In this document: piece after piece, positions 47,054-57,410 of the stretch
Layout: each line of letters opens with the position of its first letter
How positions within the stretch are numbered: position 1 is the stretch's first letter
Assembly: GCA_021234155.1 (NCBI GenBank)
Contig: JAJEKV010000563.1
Location: 64,001-128,000 of the forward strand
DNA length: 64,000 nt
Source of the DNA: Isoetes taiwanensis
Lineage: Eukaryota > Streptophyta > Lycopodiopsida > Isoetales > Isoetaceae
Direction: 5' to 3'
Translations under genes and position numbers: made by a program
Notes under the pieces: generated by a model
Seen by the model: the letters and a program-made list of their open reading frames with translations, nothing else
What the model was told of the DNA's origin: nothing
Database searches by the model: none

Positions 47054-48971
47054 TCAGGAAGATGACATTCTCAATTTCAATGCACCATGCCTAGCAATCT
47101 GGTAGCTGAAAAGAAATTCATGAGCACTCTCACCCAGCAGTATATTATCATGCATCCTGCAAGCGCTAAGAAAGGTTGTCCATATTATAGCACTTGGATT
47201 AAATGGCACAGAATCCACAAGGTCTTTTGCCTCATGCAAATGGCCCGCACGACCAAGGAGATCAACTACACATGAATAATGGTCGGTTGAGGGCTGAAAT
47301 AAATGAGCATGGCTTATAGAAATAAAATAGTGAAGACCCTCATTTAACAGGCCTATATGACTACAAGCTGTAAGAATGGAATTAAAAGTGATACGGTCAG
47401 CTTTAAATCCATGAGACTGCATTTGCGAAAATAATTTAAGAGCATGAATCCCATCTCCATGTTCGGCATATCCTGAGATCATTGCTGTCCATGACACCAT
47501 ATTTTGTTTATAGATTTTGTTAAATGTCTCAGCGGCTTCCTTAATACTTCCACATTTTGCATACATGGCAATGGCAGCACTGCCCACAAACACATCTGTC
47601 TCCAATCCAATCTTCAATATACCATTATGGATATGCTTCCCAGAATCCAACGCGCCGAGATTTGCACACGCACTCAATGCAGCCACAAATGTAAGCTTGT
47701 CTGGAGTTAGACCATAACTTTGCATTTCTTCAAAAAGACAAAGAGCCTCATAGCCATCTCCATACTCAGCATACCCTGAGATAATGGTAGTCCACGAAAT
47801 GACATTTTGCACAGGCATTCTGTCAAAAACTTTACGGGCATCTTCGACACTGCAACATTTGACATACATATCAATAAGTGCATTTTTAACAACGTTGATC
47901 TCCAACCCAACTTTCAAAAGACAACCATGGGTAAGCTTTCCTTGTTCTAGATATTTTTCAGAGGAGCAGCCACTCAATAGGGAGACAAAGGTAACCTCAG
48001 TAGGCTTTAAACCATGTTCCTGAATATTATCAAAGAGCTTTAAAGCATTATTACATTCTTCTTGCTGAACATATGCTGCAATAATTGCATTCCAAGAAAC
48101 CACATTTCGAATAGGCATCCTGTCAAAGACTTGAGACGCCTGCTCAATGGCACAACATTTCGCATACAAGCTAACAAGAGTACTAGCAAACATCTGTTTG
48201 CAGCCCAGCTTTGATAAGGTATGCATGGATGCATTTGCTCCATTCTGGGGACTCTCCATTCCCACATGCAATTAGGGTGCTTGAAAATGTAATTGGGTCT
48301 GGCCCAAAACCCTGTTGTTCCATTTCAATGAAGAGTCGGATAGCTTCATTTGTATGTCCAAGCTGAGCATATCCTGTAATTATGGCATTCCATGAAACCT
48401 TATCCCGCTCATACAATCTACTGGATACTTGAAAAGCATCATCAATACAGTCACATTTGGCATACATATCAATCAGTGTATTACCTAAAGTAGTATCACA
48501 CACATATTCAATTTGTACAATGTCAGCATGGCAATGCTTGCCCCAGGCTAAAGTTCCTGCACTCGTACATGCGCTCAACATGGTGACATATGTAACCTTG
48601 TTAGGCCTGATAGCTGCTTCTTTGATTTCTTTAAAGATTTGGATAGCCTCATTTGCATCGCCAGTTCGCACATAACCTGTGATCATGGTAGTCCATGTAA
48701 CAATATCTCGTTCAACGATTCTGTCAAAAAGTTGGCATGCATCCAGGATACCTCCACACTTGAAATACATATTGACGAGGGCATTCACCAAAGTGATTCC
48801 TGGATAGCATCCAAGTTTGATGATGGCAGCATGTGCTTGCCTTCCTCCTGCTAAAGACTTGGTATTGACACATTTCTGCAACCATGATAGATATAGACCT
48901 TGATTGTTGGTGTTGATGTCAGATACATATAATGTCAAAGCGTCGGAGGCTAACCGCACGCTCTTCCTCAT
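47054..48971 (-). pseudogene. PLS-class pentatricopeptide-repeat (PPR) gene with one frameshift
   Basis: Two overlapping minus-strand frames make one protein of about 640 residues. The first part, 48971 to about 48195, includes HAAIIKLGCYPGITLVNALV, DIVTWTTMITGYVRTGDANE and VSWNAIITGYAQLGHTNEA. The second part, about 48190 to 47054, includes NVVSWNAIIAAYVQQEE, NVISWTTIISGYAEYGDG and MVSWTAMISGYAEHGDGIHA. At the join (GGGCTGCAAACAGATG|TTTGCTAGTACT) loss of one or two bases turns the expected DVFASTL into DVC-stop. PLS triplets of about 102 residues repeat in order, and the C-terminus starts an E motif (TTFLSACRMHDNILLGESAH) but stops soon after, with no DYW domain. Such proteins act in mitochondrial or plastid RNA editing and processing. 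The frameshift could be a real mutation or a sequence error. Confidence 0.85.
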
Positions 48972-49424
48972 GCAGTTTTCCCTATTGCCTGCTGCATTCT
49001 ATCCACCTTGCATCAGAAGAGCTCATCTACGAAACCAACTAAAATGTTTTACATACTGAGAGCAGATAATGATGCTAAATCAATACTTTCATTGCTACTT
49101 TCATTACGTCCATCTCATTTTCCATTGCTAATCTACTGCCCGGGCATAATAAGCAGAAATTCTTGCCTCTCAAAAACATAACTTGAAAACATAGAGTTTA
49201 TTTTGGAGGGCATTTGATGTATAAATTCTTGATGTATGTTATCGTTGATGAATTCTATCTTGCATTCTGAACCCTGGGTTTGGGAATATTCCGTGCCCAT
49301 GTGCTTTGATGTTTGATCTAGCCATCTAACAGCGTGTTTGACGGGGCAAGATCAACCCTACCTTAGGCAACAACTTAAACATGTTGTTGAATGTATGCAG
49401 TACACATTTGTGGCCAAAATACGA
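48972..49424. other. Upstream region of the PPR gene, no gene recognised
   Basis: AT-rich DNA that should contain the PPR 5' UTR and promoter. There are no repeats of note. Confidence 0.35.
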
Positions 49425-49798
49425 GTTAGGTTAAATTCTGCTTTGTTCTCCAATCTGCGACTACCACGTGGCGAACTTTCAAAACTTGAATGTGACAAAA
49501 CTTTAGGTTTCTTGGCGGCTACGTTTCTTGGCGGCAGCAAACAGCATCGAAGATCAGATTTACCCTAGATTTACTCTCGATTCTGAAAGTTTACCCAGCA
49601 TTCCGAGCAATTTACCCACCATTCCGATCAGTTTACCCAGCATTCTGAACAAATTTATTGCCCACAGAATTTAACCTAACATGTTTTCACGTTTCAAGAA
49701 AGGCCATTTAGCTTGCATTCCGACATGTCAGCAACGCCTCCGCGCTTCGCGTGTCGGCATTGCTTCCACGCCGAAATGCAAGCTAAATGGCCTTTCTT
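49425..49798. mobile_element. MITE-like element plus adjoining hairpin (copy B)
   Basis: A perfect 16-bp inverted repeat, GTTAGGTTAAATTCTG at 49425-49440 and its complement at 49665-49680, encloses about 220 bp with repeated TTTACCCA(G/C)CATTC words. Sixteen bases further on, a 24-bp perfect stem (49696-49719 with 49775-49798, starting AAGAAAGGCCATTTAGC) encloses a 55-nt loop with ACGCCTCCGCGCT and GTGTCGGCATTGC. The layout parallels copy A at 26165-26515. Confidence 0.75.
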
Positions 49799-49965
49799 GT
49801 ATACAAGAAGGTTAAACATTACACTCCACGCTGCAACACAAGGAACCTATACATAAAACAAATAACTTCATAATGAAGAGCAGGCCGAGAAGTCGAACCC
49901 CTTGTGCTATCGCGCATATTGTGAGGCATGTCAACCCTTAAAGGGAAGGGGCTAATCTCATGCAT

Positions 49966-49990
49966 GGCACACAGAGATTATAACAAATTC
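49966..49990. repeat. 25-bp direct repeat at the left edge of copy 1
   Basis: The 25 bases starting GGCACACAGAGATTATAAC at 49966-49990 recur exactly at 55814-55838, just after the end of the 5.8-kb unit. It looks like a target-site duplication or repair footprint of the insertion between them. Confidence 0.85.
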
Positions 49991-50167
49991 GGTCATTCTA
50001 AAAAAATTCCGATAGCCAAAAAATATTCCCGGCATTTTTTCAGGCTATTTTCGGAGAAATTTTTAAGGATTTTCGGGAAAATACACTATAATTTCATGTA
50101 TTTCCGGCAGCCTTAAATGTAAGCAGGCATTTTTAATGGTTGGGCCAAATTCTAATTTCGAACCCTG

Positions 50168-50305
50168 ACAGTGACCTCTGTTAAATATTTAGGGATCATC
50201 TTTGAAAATAATTACAGGTGGAACCAATGTGTTGAGCAAAGGTCATTATCGAAGTCCCAAGTATTCTTCCAGAATCTCGGGATAGTCAGCGACAAAGGAA
50301 GATGA
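50168..50305 (+). pseudogene. LINE RT fragment (copy 1)
   Basis: The plus strand reads VTSVKYLGIIFENNYRWNQ and QVFFQNLGIVSDKGR, which is the segment following the catalytic block of a LINE RT. The upstream half of the same LINE lies next to copy 2 at 56140-57051. It is fused directly to gypsy sequence downstream. Confidence 0.65.
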
Positions 50306-50309
50306 TTCC

Positions 50310-52045
50310 CATGTTGCATCTTCGATAAGCAAACCCTTCCATTGGACCAAGAATGAAGGGGATAACCCTAAGAACAACGATAAGAGAAGTAAGAATACAG
50401 AATCCAACAATGTCGTATTTATGGGGGTCGCTCAAGTAAAAGACACCCCATTTTTACCAAACGACACTTTTAAGATCAAGGGGTCCTTAAGGGGTCAGGA
50501 GTTTATTATTCTAGTAGACTCAGGGTGTTCTCGTAATTTTATTTCACGCACCATGGCCTCTAATGTAAGACTCCCAACCAGTCCCCACGACCAGCCACTT
50601 GATGTCCAAGTCGCAGATGGGAGTTCTCAAATCTCCTCTGATAAGGTGGAGGATATCACCTACCGAATTCAAACTTTTTATGCACGAGATTCTTTTGCTG
50701 TCATGGAATTGACCCATATTGATATGATTATCGGTCAAGAGTGGTTGTGGAATTATGATCCATTCATCAGCTTTCGAAGACATATTATGAAACTTCAGGT
50801 GGACGGCAAAAGATATGAATTGCAAGGAGAGCGCGATTTACCATCGACTCCATTACTCTCGGCCATTCAATTTAAGAAGTTGGTACGTAAACAACAAGCT
50901 CAATTGTTTACCTTACTTGTACATGATAAAGCATATGAAAATGAGGAAACTAAGAAGGGTGTTGACTTTTTCATCTTTCCACCTACATTTCCTCTTCATG
51001 AATTCAAGACGTTTCTAATGCAGGACAGTCTGGAGCTACCTCCACGAAGGAGTGTGGGCCATGCGATTGACATTGCTCTGAGGTCCGATCTTCTTGAGTG
51101 AGGTTATATCCGCCCAGGTCGTAGTCCTTACGATTTTTGTGTTATTGCTAAAGAAAAAGGACAAGAGCATGCGGCTCTGTGTGGATTATTGTGCGCTCAA
51201 CAAGATAACCATTATGAATCGATACCCGCTGCCACGTATTGATGATCTTTTAGATCGTCTTCAAGGTAGCAAATATTTTTCTAAAATTGATTTGAAAAGC
51301 GGATATCATCAGATAAGGATAAAAGAAGGTCACAAACATAAGACGGCCTTTAGAACACACTTTGGTCACTATGAATATATGGTTATGCCTTTTGGTTTAA
51401 CTAATGCTCCTGTTACATTTATGGCAGCTATGAATGATCTATTTCGTGACCATCTTCAAAAGGGTGTTATTGTGTATCTCGATGACATTCTTGTGTATTC
51501 TAAGAGCCTAGAAGAACATGAGGAATTGGTAAAAGTTGTTTTGACCCTATTGCAAAAACATGAATATTTTATTAATCCTAAGAAAAGTTTCTTCTTTAGA
51601 GATCATATTGAATACTTGGGACATTTTATCTCTGCCCAGGGAATTTCAGTTGATCCACAGAAGGTTATGGCAATACGTACATGGCCTTACCAAAGAACCA
51701 ACATGATGTAAGATCCTTTCTTGGTCTTGCAAGTTTTTATCGTAAGTTTGTTAAGAATTTCTCTTTAGAAGCAACATCTTTGACTAATTTGTTGCGTAAG
51801 AATGTTCCATTTCGATGGGCTCAACAAGCTGAACGAAGCTTTATGAACCTTAAGAATGCATTAACAATGGCTCCTATTTTGACCATCGCAGATCCTCACA
51901 AGCCTTATGATGTTATGATGGATGCAAGTGATTATGGGATCGGAGCTGTATTAATGCAAGAGGGAAAAGTTATTGCTTATGAAAGTCACAAGTTTTCTAG
52001 TGCAGAAGCTAATTATTCTGTTTATGATAAAGAATTTCTGGCTAT
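50310..52045 (+). pseudogene. gypsy protease, RT and RNase H fragment (copy 1)
   Basis: The protease has FIILVDSGCSRNFIS with the DSG active site, then THIDMIIGQEWLWNYDPFIS. A TGA follows (after LRSDLLE). A small deletion then replaces the GAPV of a normal RT start, breaking the frame. RT follows with YFSKIDLKSGYHQIRIKE, MVMPFGLTNAPVTF and VIVYLDDILVYSKS. After another frameshift come SFLGLASFYRKFVKNF and the RNase H start VMMDASDYGIGAVLMQE. It is cut off after YDKEFLAIV, where the LTR begins. Integrase is absent. It is a dead fragment. Confidence 0.88.
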
Positions 52046-53654
52046 TGTGACGTTCCAAGTATTTATACGATATAAGTATAAATATGTTGACACGTCACCA
52101 AGGATACATACGCCACATGGGGTATGGGAACCTAGGTGGTTCACTTAAAAGGAATTAAATTAGCTATGCTAATTTAATTATTGACAATAATAACCTATAA
52201 TTAAGGAACTAATATTTAAAAACCATAATTAAGCTAATTATGGTTTGGGAAGGCGCCACGTGGCCACCCTCGATTGGTTAGCATGATAATGCTAATTGGG
52301 GTCAATAGGGTGGATCACCACCCCCATATCAGCCACAACTCACCTTGAGCAGTGGAGCGCCACCCTTGTGACCAGAGCTGAGCGCCACCTTGAGCAATTG
52401 GACGCCACCCTTCTCACACAAGTTGAACACCAAGATCAAGAAGATGGAGATCCCCAATGACAATGGGTCGGCCAAACACGTGGGTGGCTAGTGTAGTTGT
52501 GAATTCTAGGGTAAGCGCCCCTGTTGGGCATCTGTTTGGGTTGTTGGTCTATTCTCTCTGTGTTTACTCGTAGGAACTAACCCTTGATTGTAAAGGTAGG
52601 TTCTCTATATATTTCGATTACAGTTCGCTTGTAATGGATGGATTGGTGGTTGTTAGCCTAGTGTTACTCGGAAGTGGGGGATTAAGGGGGGTAGAGACCT
52701 CAGAGGCTATTTATTGTAGTATGCTCCTAGATAGAGCCCTGTATTATCCCGTTAATTGCGGCCTGTGCACAAGAGCCCACCGGGTCATAGATGCTATGGT
52801 ACTGGCTTAGCACCAGACAAGGAACACAGTGGTGAAGTGGGGTGGGGTCTTGCACGAACATAAAAGGCTCCCCGAGACTCCTACACAGTTGAGCTAGGCC
52901 CGATAGCAGTCCCGCGTAGAGGGCCTGTATGGGTCCTCACACTGGTGTAGAGGTGTGACCCGTATGGGGCACCTTGCACTTTGAGTAGATTTAGGGTGAG
53001 TAAGTAGATGCACGGATGCGGGGGTGTGATGCGCAAGACGCATTCTCTAGCTCACCCATGGAACCACTTGTGATTACGGAAGGGGACGCTTCGACGACTG
53101 CCTCATCGGATTGGGGCTTCATGAACCCCGAGTAGGCTCGGCCGGGGTGATGCCTCGGCTGCGTCTCAGGAAGGCTATAGCGAGAAGCCATGGGCGTGAT
53201 TTGACCCATCGCAAAGTGTGCACGGGAGGGGCGGATGGAGTGGACAACCCTAGCCAATGTTCTATGCCGATAGCGCCATGTCAAGATTACGTGCCGATCT
53301 CTTGAGGCCTAGCCGTCGGTCGATCCTCACCGAGTCCGAAGGGGTAGAACCATGGGTTTGGGGTGTTTTTTTAGGTTTAGATGCATATTCTTTTTGCCGT
53401 TGGTATTTGGATGGATATGCCACCCTTCATTGGTGGTTATTTATCGTGATTTATGTTGTGTGCTAACCCTTGTATAGGAGCCCCATTGAAGCGTGGGCGA
53501 ATGACCCCTTCGTGTCCTTCTTTGGGGCATCATATTATAGATGGCCCGAAATAGGCGGAGGGCACCCGCTCTGGCGAAGTTGGTCGCCATGGGAGGAAAG
53601 TCCCGTCGATGTATCGTCAGAGGGTGCATTATATATGTTGTGGGCGTCCACCGA
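52046..53654 (+). repeat. LTR, copy 1
   Basis: It begins TGTGACGTTCCAAG (same first bases as the 27.5/38 kb LTRs) and runs to just before the primer-binding site. The word GCGGCCTGTGCACAAGAG is shared, changed, with the LTRs of the other gypsy element, so the two families are related. A TATA-like CTATATATTT lies near 52600. The matching copy is 59147-60771. Confidence 0.7.
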
Positions 53655-53667
53655 TGGTATTAGAGCC
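53655..53667 (+). promoter_or_regulatory. Primer-binding site, initiator tRNA-Met (one mismatch)
   Basis: TGGTATTAGAGCC differs by one base from the tRNA-Met primer site. The second copy (60772-60783) reads TGGTATCGAGCC, lacking one base elsewhere. Together they indicate an ancestral TGGTATCAGAGCC. Confidence 0.7.
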
Positions 53668-55051
53668 GTGATTTGGATTTTCGAAATCATAGCTTGACAA
53701 ACCCTAACTTCGCTAGTTCGGTAGTTAGGAGAGAATTAAGCAAGAGTGATTGTTTAAGACTTTCATGTTTGAATTGGTGCTAGGTTAAGGTAATGAATGT
53801 AATTTCTAAGGAAGTCTCTATTTTGCTGGAGGACCCAAGTTTCGAGGAGCCATAACTTTTGTAGGTAGCTCGGATGAATAAAACGGCTCCAATGGATGGG
53901 CACCTCTCAAATACCCTAGGGGGCACGTCTCCCGAGGCAAAACGGATAAGCAGACGTAGAAAAAACAAAAAGGCCGAGGTATCCGAGGGCGTTTCTTTTT
54001 CGAAAATAAAAGCAGATATAAACGCGTACGGCCCATAACGCGTGGCGTATTTTATCTGGCCTTTGTTGAAATTTTTTTTTAAAAAAAATATTTTTAAATT
54101 TTAATAAAAAGTCAAAAGTTAAAATTTGAATTTTGAAGTGTCTTTTTGGGCGTGTGTTTCTTTTGAGCCTTTTTTAGCCATAGTCACGGACCTAAGCTCC
54201 ACATCCGCCATAGCCGACCTCGGCGTCTTCCTTGCACTGCCCTACACCCCGGGGTGCCCTCGATTACCCTTTCTGCGCCGTCCTGCTGGCGGCCTCCTTT
54301 CTCCTTTCTCCCTTTGTTGTCCCTATAAAAGTACGACATCTTGGCTTCAAAGCCGACCGTAGATCTGAACCGAATATATATCGGTTGTTTCTTTGTCTTA
54401 GTCGAGCATCTTGGCCGAGGGAAGACCCTATGATAGATACCATTCTTAACCTTTTTGTCAAGCACTTTGTGGGGGCGGACGGTCCCCTACCCTATCTTCC
54501 ACTTCAACGCGGCTTCCTCCTCCAAGTTGAATGAAGCCGGTCCAGATTACACTCTCGTGGGAGGGCCAGGTGCATGGGCCGTGGTTAAGTTTTATTCCTC
54601 GCCAGGGACCAGATGAAGACCCGTGGAGCTTAGTGGAACGGCTCGAAGGATCATGCATCGGCGGAGCTAAGACTTGCACCAAATAGCCAGTAGCTCCAAG
54701 GACCTAAGGATGGATCGCTTTTTACTATTTGGGAGGGTGGGTGTACTTACCTACCGGGAATACTTTAACCTTCCCACCTTTTCTTGGAATGAAAGCCTCA
54801 ATAGTTTCATTTTTGAAAATGTCCGCCCGGTTTCAACAATTGCCATCTAGAATCCATCCAAGAAGATATGCGCACGCGGCGACGCCGGTATCATCTTGAG
54901 ATTGTCCGGCGTACTCAAGCGCGTTTTGAGAGAGAGGCTAGGGCTGAAGAACGCGAGGCGGCTCCTAAAGGAAGGCGAAGACTCCATGGCCGACAAAGTG
55001 AGCACGGCGGGGAGGAGCAACTAGGCCATCGCGGGGAGGAGCGGCAGCCAG
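53668..55051 (+). other. Leader and charged coding-like region downstream of the primer site (copy 1)
   Basis: This is the place where gag would be expected. A TATA-like CCCTATAAAAG occurs at about 54322. Near 54868-55059 a plus-strand frame is highly charged (FEREARAEEREAAPKGRRRL). No zinc knuckle or known gag motif is readable. The matching part of copy 2 is 60784-62359. Confidence 0.4.
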
Positions 55052-55650
55052 AATTTTGATGATAGACAGCCCGGGACCTGTGGTGCGGCTCGAACGTCGA
55101 ATCCCGACAAACCCCGCGTTGATGTAAACCAAGCCGCCAACCCACAGCGGCCGACCGGGCGGTCGAAGGACCGAAAAGAACCAAATCTAGACCGGTTAGG
55201 GTGGGGTGAACTACAAGACCCGATTACAACGGGGGATGCTACGATCGCCAAGAAGACCCCTACCGAAGAGAAGGAGTTGATCGTGGGCGCTTGACAAAGC
55301 ATCGTCCGGACGGGGAGGTAAATCCATTCCGCCGCTCAAAGGCGACCCTTTGCCGCGGAAGCCCCATAGGTTCAGGCCGTGCACCAGTAGCTCCGGGAGA
55401 TACATGAAAGTATCGAAGACTACCGAGCCATTGATCCGTCGGCTTTCCTTCCAAATGACTTTCGTCGGAGATCGCCAGAATTCAAGACCGACTTGCGGTT
55501 TCAAGCCTTTGCGGTCCTTGCATTACAAGAGGCTATAGAGGCATACCGATTGAGCTTTTGAGCGACGCCAACTTGTGTGCCATACATGCGAAGCGGGTTA
55601 CTATTATGCCCAAGGACCTTCACTTGGCACGAAGGGCGCTCGTATTCTAG
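55052..55650 (+). pseudogene. Histone H3-like sequence with N-terminal extension, broken (copy 1)
   Basis: An open plus-strand frame (55052-55291) with NFDDRQPGTCGAARTSNPDK and [18 protein letters not shown] leads into the H3 part. The H3 part is then split by several indels. Readable words include PRKPHRFR and [16 protein letters not shown]. After a lost base comes [20 protein letters not shown], then [12 protein letters not shown] and a stop. [16 protein letters not shown] is canonical H3 sequence. The intact-frame relative is at 62360-62803. Confidence 0.8.
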
Positions 55651-55838
55651 TTGTATAAATTTTGTAATTTATCGATGTACTAGCCCCATTTTTGGGTTTG
55701 TGAATACAAAAAAATATATATTTTGAAAAAAAAAAATATATATGTTATTAAATAAATAATAATTTTAATAATAATTTTGGGGAAACGTGCCAAAAAGTAT
55801 AAAACCCCTTTTTGGCACACAGAGATTATAACAAATTC

Positions 55839-56139
55839 TTTTTTTCCAATTTTCCAGTTCCGTTTCAAGCACACTTTTTTTCCCCTTTCTTACAACATTT
55901 TCGTTTTTTCTTTCCACACATCACATTTCATCCTTTACCTCAAGCAATACACATTTTCCCACCTCGATTCTCAACACCAGAACCTGCAAGCAAGCATAAG
56001 AAGGGCAAGAAAACAAGTTAAAATGAACAAATCCACCACTCAGTTATTATTCCCCACAGAATTCTGCCTCTTAGCCAGAGCGTCTATCCACTGGAGCTCC
56101 CTAAGCAGAGACGCCTAGCCAAATTCATATGCGCCCTTA
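55839..56139. other. Short stretch between the composite unit and the LINE, no gene
   Basis: T- and C-rich DNA; frames at 55777-56118 are short and cross the repeat edge. It resumes the DNA that was interrupted by copy 1. Confidence 0.4.
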
Positions 56140-56800
56140 AGTGCGCTCTCTCAAATGTGGTTACTTCCACCTCTTATTGAGGGAAAGCTGAGTGCTTGGG
56201 CAGAGGAGACTGGAGTGAGAGCCAAAGGGCAGGCAGGATTTAGGCCTCAACATTCCACAATAGACTAGTTGGTAATTTTGCGTGCTATCATGGAGAATGT
56301 GAAGGGGAAGAAAAAAACGTTGTTTATGGCATTTATAGACTATACTAAGGGCATTTGACATAGTGCCCCGCAAGAAATTATGGGACCGAATGGAGGCTTT
56401 GAATGTGCTTGAGCTAAGAACAGCTACTCAGAAATTATATGAAAAAGTCTCAGTGGAGCTCTCAAGACCTTGGTCTGATATTTGTAAGCAATGCATAATC
56501 AGCAATATTGGGGTGAAACAAGGATGTCCCCTCTCCCCGATGCTTTTTGGTATCTCTATAGATGAACTCGAAGATTGGATTTTGTATTATGGTGGTCCAG
56601 GAGCAATTCTAGCTGAACATGTGATATCCTTATTGTTGTATGCAGATGATGTAGTCTTAATTGCAAGGACAAAGCAAGGATTGGACAAACATTTGGAAAT
56701 TCTAGCTGCATTTTGTGATAAAACTGGTTTGGAGGTGAATATCTCCAAGACATAAGTTATGATGGTGGGTACGCTTGCCAAACATGCATTTTGTTATAAA

Positions 56801-56829
56801 GGAAGAAGAAGAAGAAGAAGAAGAAGAGA
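56801..56829. repeat. (GAA)n microsatellite
   Basis: About nine GAA units. On the minus strand this is a TTC tail of the adjoining SINE-like insert. Confidence 0.9.
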
Positions 56830-56834
56830 TTTTA

Positions 56835-57012
56835 ACGTCACGCCATAAGGCAGCGTCCTATCGGACATGTGACACTTTACAACACACCCAGATGGGTCCT
56901 GCCCCCACCACTTTACATTGCTGAAGTGGGTCCTTCCCCCACCAACTTTACATTGCATAGCCACTTTCACAACGAGGCGTTGAACCCGTGACCTTGGGTA
57001 TGACAGTAGTAT
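56835..57012 (-). mobile_element. SINE-like insert inside the LINE
   Basis: On the minus strand a B-box-like GGGTTCAACGCC is followed by two similar GTGGGGGCAGGACCCA / GTGGGGGAAGGACCCA words and the end GCGTGACGTTAAAA plus a TTC repeat. The 12-bp duplication GAAGAGATTTTA flanks it at 56823-56834 and 57013-57024. No A box was found, so it may be 5'-truncated. Confidence 0.6.
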
Positions 57013-57051
57013 GAAGAGATTTTATAAAGGGCAGTAGTTGGAGACAGTGAC

Positions 57052-57267
57052 TAGGGTTCGAAATTGGGGGGGTTCGACCCTTAAAAATCCGGTCATTCTA
57101 AAAAAATTCCGATAGCCAAAAAATATTCCCGGCATTTTTTCAGGCTATTTTCGGAGAAATTTTTAAGGATTTTCGGGAAAATACACTATAATTTCATGTA
57201 TTTCCGGCAGCCTTAAATGTAAGCAGGCATTTTTAATGGTTGGGCCAAATTCTAATTTCGAACCCTG
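57052..57267. mobile_element. hAT-type MITE inside the LINE
   Basis: It begins TAGGGTTCGAAATT and ends AATTTCGAACCCTG, inverted repeats typical of hAT elements, with the 8-bp duplication ACAGTGAC at 57044-57051 and 57268-57275. Removing it joins LINE RT sequence. Copy 1 starts inside this MITE (at GGTCATTCT), so copy 2 shows the original arrangement. Confidence 0.75.
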
Positions 57268-57275
57268 ACAGTGAC

Positions 57276-57405
57276 CTCTGTTAAATATTTAGGGATCATC
57301 TTTGAAAATAATTACAGGTGGAACCAATGTGTTGAGCAAAGGTCATTATCGAAGTCCCAAGTATTCTTCCAGAATCTCGGGATAGTCAGCGACAAAGGAA
57401 GATGA
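57276..57405 (+). pseudogene. LINE RT fragment (copy 2)
   Basis: It continues the LINE of 56140-57051 after the MITE: VKYLGIIFENNYRWNQC and onward. It ends where gypsy sequence starts. Confidence 0.65.
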
Positions 57406-57410
57406 TTCCC

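Larger units (their letters stand above)
49991..55816 (+). repeat. Composite 5.8-kb unit, copy 1
   Basis: From GGTCATTCTAAAAAAATTCC onward the sequence matches 57091-62990 with an offset near 7.1 kb. The order is: partial hAT-like MITE, LINE RT fragment, gypsy protease-RT-RNase H, LTR, primer site, GC-richer region, histone H3-like sequence, AT-rich end. The first 2 kb are almost identical between copies. The LTR and later parts differ by clumps of small indels and substitutions, especially in GC-rich words. Confidence 0.9.
56140..57051 (+). mobile_element. LINE reverse transcriptase fragment
   Basis: The plus strand encodes PLIEGKLSAWAEETGVRAKG then QAGFRPQHSTID, TLFMAFIDYTK, VPRKKLWDRMEALNVLELRT, GVKQGCPLSPMLFGISIDEL and the active-site word LLYADDVVLIARTKQGLDKH. 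A stop (STID-TAG) and a frameshift within the FDY-TKAFD block disable it. It is interrupted by a SINE-like insert (56835-57012) and a MITE (57052-57267), after which RT sequence continues (57276-57405). Confidence 0.85.
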
